From contig CAIIXF020000010.1 of the NCBI GenBank assembly GCA_903813345.2, positions 3,031,169-3,095,168 of the forward strand: a DNA stretch of 64,000 nt, read 5' to 3'. Below, one piece after another: positions 39,737 through 51,325 of the stretch. This stretch comes from Owenia fusiformis (taxonomy: Eukaryota > Annelida > Polychaeta > Sabellida > Oweniidae). Both the position numbers and the translations under genes were made by a program. Every line of letters starts with the position of its first letter. The first letter of the stretch is position 1. The notes under the pieces were generated by a model. That model saw nothing but the letters and a program-made list of their open reading frames with translations. It was not told the origin of the DNA and did no database searches.

Positions 39737-40972
39737 AAGGATGCTACCTCAGTTCATGATACGATATACTCCATATTACGCCTACAACATTCAGACAATG
39801 TTTTACATATCTTAAACAGATCTGACAAGATATGAGCCAGATAATTAGTTGTAAAGAATATGTGTAAAGGATATAATGCTGTGTGATCAGATGAATCTTC
39901 ATTACACAGTCTTTAAGAAAATATGATATGACATGAGGTTGCTTTGACACGCTGAAATAACCGAAATATGACAAACAGCTAGATTAGGTGTAAAAAATGT
40001 ATAAAGGATCTAATTTTGTGAAATCTGAAATTTTATGAGGGATATTGAAGAAATAGAAAAGTAAGTCCGTATCCAGTGATTTTTCTCTCATATTGGTGAG
40101 ATAATATCTAATTATTGACAGTTTCTGAAGTAGTATCTCAGTTGGAGTGCTTATATTTACATGTCAAAGTAGGGATATCATGTTTTCAAGTCCCACGGTT
40201 CTTACAATTTCCTTCTATGTTACATCCAAACATTCAATTCGCCAACTCATGAATCTACCCTGACTCCATATCAGCTAGCCATGGTACCTTTCCTCTGACT
40301 GTGACGGATGAGTTTGCTTGTAAAAGATTCTATCCTCAAAAGGACTTAATGATCTAAAATGGATCTTTCATGGGCTTTTGGGGGGTTTGAAAAAGAAATG
40401 AACTTTAAGGATTGTGGTATTCTGGATAGTATATTATATTATGATTTGTAATTTTGAGAGTTAAAACAACATTTCCATCTTTTCAAGGGTAACTCAATGA
40501 TGTTTGACATTTCCAGCAGTTGCAACACGATGACTCATTATTAGGAGACATAGCCATGATCTCATTCTGTATAATATTTGCATATTGTCTCATTTTAGGA
40601 ATGATGGACATATTCAGTACTATAATTAAGTAGCAAGTCATACTCCTATCACACTATCTTTGACTTGTAGTTGTTCAGTTGTACATGTATGGTTTTGTTT
40701 GTTATGTATATCCACATGCATGTCATCTTTATGAACATATTTTTTCAGTTTCTTTCATAAAATTATGAGCGTTTGATTATTATCAGTCATATTAGGCCTG
40801 GGGAGAACCACCTGCATACAGTCTGGAGACATGATTCAAAGTGACACATAAAACATAATGTGTTTACTATGAGCCATGAGGTCACATCTTCCAGTTCATT
40901 TCAGCAATCAGTATTCATGTTTTGACATTCTTTTCCCATTGAGTAACGTTTTCTTCATTCGTGTACTTGCAG

Positions 40973-43900
40973 GAGAAACGGTGATCCACTATGAGGGCGC
41001 CACCGCAACTTTCGACATCCTCATCAACCCACCAATCGCAGTCGTCAAACAGACCCTCAAGGCCGTTCTTGCAATACCTAGCAACCATCGCCATATTGTT
41101 TTTGCTGGGCATGCATTTACCGGCACTGGAGCCTGGATCTTGCAGGATGATGTTTTTAAGTATGAGGATTTCGTCCAGGCTACCAAAGATGGTCAAGTAC
41201 AAAATAATGTTAAACAAAACGGTGGTTCCATGACGATACAGGCTTTTAAAGAAGGAAATTGGAATACTGAGCACTTTGCTAAAACAGAGATCGGAAAGTC
41301 ACTCAAAGTGACTGTGAATGCAGGAGAGACATTGACTGATTTAAGTGGCGTTCTTCAATTAACCGCTTTCATAGGGGACAGTCTTAACCCTTTGGAGGCC
41401 CAAGAGTTGTTAAAATCATCCCAAGTAGTCGGAAACATTCGCTTTAGTAGACCCACCCTCTATATATTCCCAGGCGCAGAGGGGGACTCCTCTATGTTTG
41501 GAATTAGTGGATTCAATTTGCTAATAGATGGTGGCTACAGCAAGAAATCATCATTTTGGGACTTTACACGTCACATTGATAGAGTCGATGCAATTCTCAT
41601 GACTCACATCGGTGCAGATAATTTATTTGGAATAAGCAGCCTAGTACAGAAGAAAACCACTGAAATTGTCCACCCTGAGATTGGATTTATGTACTTTAAT
41701 GCACCGGAAAAAGCCAAACATTCCCCTAATGGTGATAGCCACCCTGAGAATGGTGGCACAATGAAGCCACCGAGCTTACTCGTGAATCTGGTAGAGGAGG
41801 GCAACAGGATCATTGAAAATCTCTCCGTTCTTGGTCAAGCTCCCCACCCTTGTGTCTCAACAGTTGCTGCAGGTCAAATTGAGCCCATTAATCTCTACCA
41901 TAAAGTCGGCCACGGGTCTCTAGACATGTATATTCTCAATCCTCCCAAAGATAGCAAAGAGATGAAAGATTTTTACCAACAGTGGAACAAGCATGTCAAC
42001 CATTTCGCAGTACAGAAATCCGGTATGCCGCTTCCTAATATGCTCTCCATTTGTGCTCTGTTGGTGTGGCGGCCCTCAGCGAAAGCCGATAAAATCACAA
42101 GGCTTCTGTTCCCTGGTGATGCTCCTCAGAATAGAATATTTGAAGGCCTCGATAAATTGAAGAATCTTAATATACTTCAACATCCCCAATGCTGTGACCT
42201 TGATTTGAGTGGCAAAGCTAAAAAGGTTACTGTCGGGAAACCTGCCAGAGCTCCTGTTACCAAATCAGCGCCAGCTAAACGTCCAAGTCCCGACATTAAG
42301 CCTGAACCCAAACAAAATGGAACAAAGCCGATAGGTAGATCTGCCACCAAGCCTCCACAGAAAATAGCCAAAGATGATCATAATAAGAAGAAAGAGCCAG
42401 GAAAGGAAAAGAAAGATAAAAGCAAGTCGCCAGCATCCACCCCAAGTTCAAGCAGTAAGAGCCCTGTAAAGGAGGTTCCAGATCTTGTTCAAGTCAAAAA
42501 GGAAGTTGTCACTCCAGTAGCAGAACCTGTTCCTGTTGCTGAAATAAAACAAGAGGTGGCAACTCCAAATCCTGAAGATTCACTTATGCCAGTGAATGAT
42601 ATGTCTCCGATTGAGCCTGTTAAATTAGTAGATGCTCCTGCAGAATCCACTCCACTTGAGGTAAACAAAGCTCCTACTCCACCCATTGATGATGTCTCTG
42701 AGCCACTACTCAATATTGCCAATAAAGATCCTAGTCCTGAACCAGAGCCAGCAAGAGAACCAACACCCGAACCACCAAAGGAGCCAAGTCCCCCACCTAA
42801 AGCCCCAAGCCCTGAGCCATTAATTGAAACCACACCTACATTACCACCTGTGGAAGGTCTCCTAGATTTCAGCCAACCTTCACAACAGGAGACAACTTCT
42901 GATGAACAACCCATTGATGCTGCCGAAAGCAATAAAGCACCAGAAGTTGAATCTGCTCCCCAGACATCTAATGAATTCCCTGCAGAAACTGCCAAGTCTG
43001 ATCCTGTTCATATTGATTCTCCTGAACCTCTGCCTGACCCAATAGAGTACCCCCCTGTGTCTCAACAAGAGGAGGTCCCGCTTCTTGAACCCACTAAGGA
43101 TCTTGTAGAGGATCCAGAGAAGGATGTAGATACAACTGAACTAGAGGACAGCCTAGAACCTAAACCACCTGGTGCGAGTATTATGACAGATAGTCTCGAG
43201 CCCCAAGAACAAGATGATGAACCTGTCATGGAGGGCATTAAATCTGTATGTGAAGAGCCCGTTAAACTAATGGAAGGTGTCCCTGTTGAAGCTTGCTATC
43301 AAGAAACAAGAGAAAAGACATATGAGGAAATGGGCATTTATGATGATGATGCTGTTGGAACACAACCAACCATTGAGACCAGTCCTAAAGAACCTGAAGT
43401 AGAAAAGATCCAAGAACAGGCACCTGCTCAGACACTTGAGGACCTTGGTATATATGATAATGATGCTGAAGATGAGCCAGTCAGGGAGGCAAGTCCTAAA
43501 GAACCTGAAATTGCTGAAGAAGCAGAAAGTCAAGAACAGGCCCTGGAATCACCAGAACAGCCACCCGCCCAAACCCTTGAGGACCTTGGTATTTATGATA
43601 AAGAACCTGAAATTGCCCAAGAAGCAGAAACACAAAAACAGGCCATGGAAACACCAGAACAGCCAACTGCCCAAACCCTTGAGGACCTTGGTATCTATGA
43701 AAAAGAACCAGAAACACAAGAACAGGCCCTGGAAGCACCAGAAAAGATTCCTGCCCAAACACTTGAGGACCTTGGTGTTTATGATAAAGATCCTGAAATT
43801 GCCCAAGAAGCAGAAACACAAGAACAGGCCATGGAAGCAGCAGAAAAGGCTCCTGCCCAAACACTTGAGGATCTTGGTGTCTATGATGATGAATCACCAG

Positions 43901-45546
43901 CAGTGTCATCAGAACATGAGCCACCATCTGAGGAATCTGGTGTATATGATAATGAAGCAGACCTTGCTGTTGCTGGCCAGGTCCTCAACCAACTGGTAGA
44001 TGTTGCAAGTGATGTGCCTGCTAATGAGGGGCAACTACAAGAAGAACCTCTGCAGTCAAATCCTGAACCCCAACAACCAGATTTTGATTCCAAATCCAGT
44101 GATAAAAAAGCCCTTGAAGATCTAGGTATCTACGATGATGATGCTGATGTCAAGCCTCAAGCTGATGTTGAACCAATTGTTGAACGTGAAGCAAGTCCAG
44201 CAAGTGAACCACATTCCCCAGATGAAGATCTTACACTAGATGAGCCAGAGCATGATGATCAGCTAGCATTTGAACGGGACTCCATTGAGAAAGAGGTGAT
44301 CAAACGTAACCCAGCTCCACCAACTAGCCAATCCATGGAAGTGAATGGTTCATCTGGATCCACCTCACCTGACGGGGCCCCCTTGTTGGATCTTGGTGCC
44401 CCAACTGCCCCTCAACCTGATGTGATCCAGCCTCCCACTGGGAACCTCCTCGACAACTGGGGTGAGCCCCAAGGCCTACCACCAGCTAACCTGTCTGTCT
44501 CTGATGACTCATCACCATATTCTGATTCTGACTCCCCACCATTGACCGAGCAAGATATTACACCTGATCAACCTAACAATCCATTTGATGTCATAAAGGA
44601 TGGTGATGTCAGTGAGCAGATGCCATCAACAAATCCATTTGTTGGTCTAGAAGAGAAAGTACTCCAACCAGATGTTGTACCCCAGTGTAGCTCTAACCCA
44701 TTTGATGATATTCCCACAGGAGGTTCTTTCCCACAACACAATGGGGCCCAAAATGTAGATGACAACAGCTTTGATCCATTAAAGGAATGGGGTGAACCCA
44801 TGAACCTTCCTGCCCCAACCCCTGGTGCTAATACCACAAAGAAATCCTCTGCCCCTAAGAAAGCAGATCCGAAGAAACCTGCAGGCTCAGCTAAGGCAGC
44901 TGATGCCACCAAGAAGCCTATAAAGAAGGAACCAGGTACTGAACCCAAAACCAAACCTGGTAGAAGATCTGAACCAGTCGCAGCTAGGAAACCTGCTGTC
45001 CCAACAGCCCTAAAGAAAGGCAGAGCCTCAACTCCTGGCAATGATGTTCCAACACCTGCTGCCACCAAGAGAGCTGCCACAGCTAAGCCAGCAGCTACTT
45101 CTGCAAGTAAACCAACACCATCTAAGGCAGCTTCCAAGCGCCCTGCAACTGCCCCAGCTAAATCAGCACCAGCAAAATCCCCCTCCTTGGCTCCAGTAAC
45201 TCCTGTCTACATTGACCTAGCGTATGTTCCATCTCACGGAAACCCAAACCACACAGACCTAGATTTCTTCAGACGTGTTCGTGCCAGGCATTACGTCATC
45301 AGTAGTCTAGAACCCAGCACAAAAACCATGGCAGCCATCTTGGATGCTAAGGCAACTTGGGAAAACAAAGAGCTAGAAGTCACAATAATTCCGACATATG
45401 ATAATGATGCATTGCGTCATTGGATGAGCCTAGAAAAGGACAGATTAAGCGAATTAAAGGTAGATTTAGCGCCATCAGCTAGTCGGTGTACAATACAGCT
45501 ACAAGATCATGAAACCAGTTGCGCCGCCTATAGGCTGGAATTCTAA
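40973..45546 (+). CDS. MAP1/Futsch-family microtubule-associated protein, coding exon 3 (residues 64-1587)
   Basis: One large exon after acceptor ttgcag completes the MAP1 protein (1587 aa when joined to exons 1-2). MAP1 proteins bind and stabilise microtubules and are cleaved into heavy and light chains. Residues to about 485 form the conserved head, including YIFPGAEGDSSMFGISGFN and MTHIGADNLFGI (about 273), a degenerate metallo-beta-lactamase-like fold. A Lys-rich stretch (about 490-560) is followed by a Pro/Glu-rich acidic middle, LEDLG[IV]YD repeats (about 846-1120), a clathrin-box-like LLDLG (1201), three NPF motifs (1266, 1284, 1305) and an Ala/Lys/Pro basic region (1351-1472). The C-terminal light-chain domain (1474-1587) starts PVYIDLAYVPSHGN and ends YRLEF*. 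The frame is open upstream of 40973, but that part is intron. It is shorter than vertebrate MAP1A/B and longer than MAP1S. Confidence 0.95.
43318..44160 (+). repeat. Coding repeat in MAP1: LEDLG[IV]YD units
   Basis: Seven copies of an (L/E)(E)(D/E)(L/M)G(I/V)Y(D/E) motif, plus one weaker SGVYDNEA. Each is embedded in about 30-45 residues rich in Glu, Ala, Gln and Pro (APAQTLEDLGIYDxDPE, IAQEAETQEQAMEAPE). Five central copies are nearly identical, indicating recent tandem expansion. The period is irregular. Confidence 0.9.
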
Positions 45547-46600
45547 ATTCTGACTAGTTTCTTAATGACAGACAATTGCTGTGGCTTCAGTTTTATCTTG
45601 ATGTAATATATCATTTTAAAGCCATGGTATGATGACCCAATAGGGGTGAAAGGACAGGACATGTACAGTAAGTTATAGACCATTAGACAGACAATGTAGG
45701 GATTCCAAAGTAAAGAACAGATTGTTATTTTCAGTGACACGATAAGCATATAGCAATTAGTGTGATTCAAAATACATGAAGCTGATAGTGTGACATAAAA
45801 AGCGTGAAACTGTCGCTGATAGTGTGACAAAATAAGTGTGATACTGCCGTTGTGATTTTAAAACTGAAAACATAGGATGAGAAACAGTGAACTTGAATTC
45901 GGAAGAATAACCCACGAAGCATCGATTAATGTATACCGACACAGGGTAGTGAAACTGTTGTATTATGCAACACGCAAAAAGTCACTACAGATATTGTATC
46001 GATACAATAAATGATACAGAGGAAGTTTATGCAAGTGACTCCCAATCAGATTTGAACTCCAGTCTAACTTGCCCAGTGCTAATGACATTGAAGATGGGGA
46101 CAGTGATCCGGGTGAAACAAATACATTTCGATACGTGTGAATTATAATATATCACCAGTACACTTATATATGATGTATGATAGTGTAACACAGTTCACAG
46201 TTAAGCAGATAATATGGTTTTGTTGAATGAAATAAATTTTTAAGAATGCATGATACGAATGATACACTATAATGTTAGTATTATTAGCAAAGATAATACA
46301 GATGGAATAATTATTTAGTAATTAGCTCATTTTTTACGAGGAGAAACATTGTATCTCGCTACAATGATGGTGTGTTATTAAAGGCATTTGCACAGATATT
46401 TTTAAGTGAGAGTTTTTTTACTTAAGATGAATGATTGAATGTTTGTGAAAATATGGACTGTGACAAAAGACGACTCTGTAGAATGAGATTTGAAGCAAGC
46501 ATGGGGCAGGTGACTAAAATACAGTCACTAAATTTGGGTAACTTCAACAAGCTATTAAATTCAACCTATCGCAAATGTTAAATTAAATTCAATGGTGACT
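45547..46600 (+). other. Probable MAP1 3'UTR
   Basis: Non-coding sequence after the MAP1 stop. Candidate poly(A) signals AATAAA are at 46006-46011 and 46231-46236. Which one is used cannot be told from sequence. A short imperfect direct repeat (gctgatagtgtgacaaaa-like) lies at 45779-45845. Confidence 0.5.
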
Positions 46601-47200
46601 TCTATTTATCCAATATAACATAACTAAAATTTAAATCATCCTGGGTCTAAATTCAACCCAGTGACTTGTATTTACATTTATGTCACTTTTAGGGATCAAG
46701 TCAATATTTCAATGTTAACCGGGTATTTAAAATTGATGTGTTCCGACAGAAATGTTACCCCCTCCCATTAAATGTAAATGTTTATGGGCATATATATTTT
46801 GAACTCATCCCAAATACAGAAACTGTAAACAGTGAAACCTGTAAAGTGGAGCACCTTTGACACCTAAAAAGACTTATAGAAGTTCATTCAATATTAAGCC
46901 AATTGGTCTTGATACTCTTGAAATGACATACAGAGGTGTTTCACTTTGCAAGTTTCTCTGTACGTATATGAATCTGTTTGCTAAGTATTCCTTTTTATGT
47001 TATGTAATGTTATGTCACACTATAGTCCTATATTTAAAACTGCTGAAATGATTTGCTTTATTTAGTGCAATGTGATTGATATTAGAAATTAATTTATCTT
47101 TACAAAAATATAATTAGTGAAGCACTGTCACCGAGATGCTGAAGTTTCAAGTTGATGATACTGTAAACCTAGAAAATCTCCCTCTGTAATTTAGCATTTT

Positions 47201-47309
47201 AATGTCACCACAAGTGTTCCATTTTCGTGATGGAAGTTGGTGTCCAGTGTCTGGCATATAGTGACTGTAACAAATGGCAGGTGGTGACATTTTGCATGTT
47301 AATGCCTTG
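47201..47309 (+). mobile_element. Family 2 hairpin element, minimal copy (109 bp)
   Basis: Starts aatgtcaccac and ends ggtggtgacattttgcatg, taatgccttg, the same ends as the 30.5-kb element. Between them lies only the ttggtgtccagtgtctggca tract and ctgtaacaaatggcag. The head hairpin is partly decayed and there is no tandem array. Confidence 0.75.
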
Positions 47310-47645
47310 TATGATTTTTGGCAACTTTTGGCAAATGACTGAGAAATTGTTGCAAAGGAATACCAAAGCTCAATAATTTGAGTCATTTGTCTAAAGTATA
47401 CTACAGGCAAGTTTGGTCATTCGTTGAGTAAAAATGTGAAATGCTGTATTGGGAGGTTTCACATATTGCTAGGTTTATAGTACAATTGCCTTGTGCATAC
47501 AGCTGCTCTTTAGATACTTTGAAATGATAATCTTAATATTGTCTTTAATAGTTTGATAAAGACCTTGTATGCTTAGCTAGATTCGTAGACTGTAGTTTTG
47601 CAAATTATGAGGAACTATGAAATAACTTCTCGTTATCATCATTAA

Positions 47646-47729
47646 GGTAGACGTACTGGTATCCAGAATGCAAACCTGCATGTTGCATTCTGGAGTTCCA
47701 AGCTTATTATTTGTTCTACTCATACTACC
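47646..47729. mobile_element. 84-bp palindromic element flanked by TTAA
   Basis: GGTAG..CTACC ends lie directly inside TTAA on both sides (47642-47645 and 47730-47733). The interior has ccagaatgcaa paired with ttgcattctgg. The TTAA duplication is typical of piggyBac- and Kolobok-mobilised MITEs, so the source family is inferred only. Confidence 0.6.
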
Positions 47730-50311
47730 TTAACTTCTCATTGGTCGAATCATTATTGGTTGTAAAATTGACGAATATTAAACATTCATGGACATAGATG
47801 TTGCCAGACTCGAAATTTAGAGGAGGCAAAGAAATACCATTTGATATGAATAATAATGAAAAGCTTCCATTAGAATTCAGTTTCGGATAGATTTGAAAAA
47901 AGTCTGCATGAATATTCTGTAAGATTTTGGCATGGAAAATGCCTCCATCTCATCATGCCTTTCTAAATACTTAGCTGTTCTCTTAATATATTGTTATAAT
48001 CTAGGTAACAAACGTAGGCGGTATGATGTCTCTGTATTATCTGCCTATCAATAACCAATTTTTCTATGGTCAGAATCATAATCATTCTTGTTTTGTTTTG
48101 TAGTCAATTTTATTTGACATTTTATGTGCAATTTATATCAAATAATATCACAACATGTGTGTTTTATATATGTGCTTTTTGTTTATTAGCGTTTGTAGTT
48201 ATTTTGTATTTTGCATTTATTTTTGTAAATTATTATACCATACTATATTAGACCCCGAAACCTTTCACATTTTTGGATGAACTGTATGTTATGTTATAAA
48301 ATATATTTAACTCGATTATAATATGAAATTATGTATAGTTTCCAGATGCCAAGAAATCATGACAAAGTCAAATAATTCATCAGTATTAACGTTTATTTTA
48401 TGAATGCTTAGAATGAATATCTAATATATAATAATCGGAAATTATGGATATGTAATTAAATAATCACCTGAATATGAAATTACCACAGTATATGTATCAT
48501 GTTATGTATAGAATTGAATCTAGTAATTTTGATATTATATCATTGAGTAATTTTATTAATTGTTAAGTTTATACAATGGAGTCACAAGCAATACAAAATC
48601 AAAATTATAGGGAAAATCGCTGAAATGAATTGAACAAAAAAGGATTTCAAATGATATATGGATAATGAAACTATTTCAAGAGTTAAGGCTAAATGGTAGC
48701 ATTAACAGTAGCTATTGCCATCATCTGACCTTGGATGATTCTAATTTAGATTCATGCACAGGGTGATCTACAGCTTCATGAAATCCCCTATTCCAATCAT
48801 GTAATTGAGCCATATCCACAATGTTTCTTGAGGCTGTGGACTGCACTGTATAGTTAATACATACTAGAATGGTAATTTGACTACAAATTGAGCTGTGACA
48901 TGTAATTTGTAGGAAATATCGTGTTTTGTTTAATATTTGCTTTAACACATCATATTGTAACTTTGGTTTACAATGATTTATGTAGGGCACTAATTTGACT
49001 TGTAATTCTGTAGTTTACTTTGTAGTATTTAACCCAGTTCAGAAACAATTAGGAACACAATCATGGTAAAAATAGAGGAAACTACAAATCTAGAGGTGTG
49101 TGATCAAGTCAGTGCAATTATGCATTCTCTAATCGAACCATGCTCTTTCTGTTTTTTTAAATAGATAGTTTGTACAGCTGATACACAGGGAGTTAGTCAC
49201 AGTCACCCCCTCCTTTACCCTGTATACAAAGAGGGGCACTCACTGAAAGGTTTTTATGGTGAGATATCTAAGCGGAGATTTCCCTCAAAAATAATGATGA
49301 TTTCTTATTCCACAATTTATAGAAACAAGAAATGTTTATATAATTTCAGTGAGTGCTCACCCATCTTTGTTATATATAAGGAATAAGAGGGGGGGGTGGC
49401 TTACTCCCCATGAGCTGATAAAAGTAATATCTTGTGGTTATTGCATTCTCCAACCCCAGGGCCTCAAGATTCGTAATATACAAGGAGGAACGAGATCTAG
49501 CCCTGTCTTTGGAGAATGGATTGTTGCGCCTATAACTTCATCGAAATAAAAAAAATTTCCAAAATGCAGAATCTAAAACTAAATTGAAGTGTCCACAGTT
49601 TGTGCTTAAATGCATTATTATCGGTATTAGAAATAAATTGAACTTTCTAGAAACTGTCAGAGTGTTGAAGATGGGATGATCTTTCGTTGAGAATCATGTC
49701 ATAATTCCTAATAATTATGAGAAGAATGTGCTTTTATGCTTTTAGATCTGAAATATGAGTTTGCTTTATAAATATGCTTAACCTGCACCATCGATATTTG
49801 CGGCACAACATGTAATTTTAATTAAGATTCGTGACTGTCGAATATCCTTATTAAATAAGGGAAACATTTTACTCTGTGACTTTGCTTGTATTGTAAAAGT
49901 CACATAAAAATCTGAACAGTAAGTTAGGCCATTTGCAATTAAAAAAACAAAATAAATAGACACATGTTTGTCAGACTAGAATTTTCAAATATACAGACAG
50001 TCTTATATACAGCTCCAATACTGATCTGATAAGTCAGTCCTTACAAGGGCCAATAACATATTGTACATGTTTTTGGAGATGTTCATTGGACTGACATGAT
50101 GTACATGTGAATTAAAATTACTGAGTCGCGTTGTGTTCTTGCAAAAGAGCCAGTTGTCTTTTATTATAAATCTGTGCACATTTGTATAGAATGTACGTAC
50201 ATGTAACATGCATGCATGCAGTATACTATAATAAATCTATCAATTCTGCTTAACATAATTTTGCTGTTGTTTACTGGATGAATTTCTGAAGGAGGGCAAA
50301 GAATATAATTT

Positions 50312-50439
50312 TTATGTCACCACCAGTAAGTGGTGACATATTGGTTTAGTCTCCAACTTTTTATCTGGCCAGTGTTCAGGGTCTAGGCCTATAGCGATTT
50401 GTTGAAGAGGTGGTAATGTTTTGTCATGTTAATGCCTTG
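50312..50439 (+). mobile_element. Family 2 hairpin element, minimal copy (128 bp)
   Basis: The intact head hairpin (gtcaccac..gtggtgac) is followed by atattggtttagtctccaac, a short middle and a tail aggtggtaatgttttgtcat, gttaatgccttg. No array. Confidence 0.8.
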
Positions 50440-51018
50440 TCGGATCTGCTTTGATCTCGTTCTAATTAAGAGCAATTCAGAGAATGTTAAAATCATAGTC
50501 ATATATTGGTTAAATATATGACATTCTACTTCACATGAGGCAAAAAGGATTTTGTGAAAATTACCAATACATTAATCCTGTTTTGATCCTAAAATGTTAG
50601 GATGACATCATAATGAATAGATGGCGCAATTTATTGGACTGATGTATGTATGTGATGTCATGGGCAAGAAAGGCATCTTGTTGTTTCAATGTATACTGCA
50701 CACTGCTGCCATCTTTATATGATGGTGCAATATTCAACATTTGGAGGCATTTACAACCCTTGCAAGCGATAATTCCGTGATACTGGGTTTGTTTACATTA
50801 AAAAATAAGTGCCACTGATTGATCACTTGCAAGGGCTGTTTACATTTAGCTATAAAAAAGCAATGCCTGACACAATTTGATGGACGAGTTGCAAACTGAT
50901 GATACCATGAAAATCATTGTGATTTTTCAAAGAATATTAATTCCTAATGATTGGTTAAACATTTTGTGCTGTAGTACCACAGGGCTATTCAACTTTCAAA
51001 TAGGGTATCATGGTAAAA

Positions 51019-51138
51019 CAAGGCATTAACATTCAGTTTCACTACCTGCCATTTGTATCAGATATCGAATCAGCCAAACACCACCCACAAAAAAAGTTGG
51101 AGACTTAAACTTTGTTGGGACTTTTGGTGGTGACATAA
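51019..51138 (-). mobile_element. Family 2 hairpin element, minimal copy, inverted (120 bp)
   Basis: Read on the minus strand it begins ttatgtcaccaccaaaagt, continues aagtctccaactttttt and ends gaatgttaatgccttg. It lies about 580 bp from the 50.3-kb copy in opposite orientation. The second arm of the head hairpin is mutated. Confidence 0.75.
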
Positions 51139-51325
51139 GTTTATGTGTGAAGTGAATTGTGATGTTTCATTAGGTTATAAGGTAAATGAAGGAACTGAGA
51201 ACCATCAAAGAACTAAAACTGGCTGGCAGGACCGTCACTATTGCTTAGGTTGAAATGTCCAAATTGATCATATAAACATTTCTTGTTTCATTAGGAAACT
51301 AGATGATGAACAAAATATCAGTTAC

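Larger units (their letters stand above)
27769..40972 (+). other. MAP1 intron 2 (13.2 kb)
   Basis: A phase-1 intron with donor gtaggt and acceptor gtgtacttgcag. It contains two large hairpin-ended repeat elements (30.5-32.9 and 34.2-35.3 kb) and smaller repeats. I see no coding exon in the rest. The short frames at 35618-35872 and 36304-36584 have no recognisable features. Confidence 0.75.
46601..51325. other. Intergenic region between convergent genes
   Basis: AT-rich sequence without a supported gene. It contains the small TTAA-flanked element (47646-47729), three minimal family 2 elements, and a diverged GTGAACACCT-type repeat near 46830-46945. Confidence 0.6.

Noticed and set aside
43436-43999. 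187-codon frame overlapping MAP1, and antisense frames at 42489-42995 and 44568-45137
   Set aside because: Shadows of the repetitive, biased MAP1 coding sequence in other frames.
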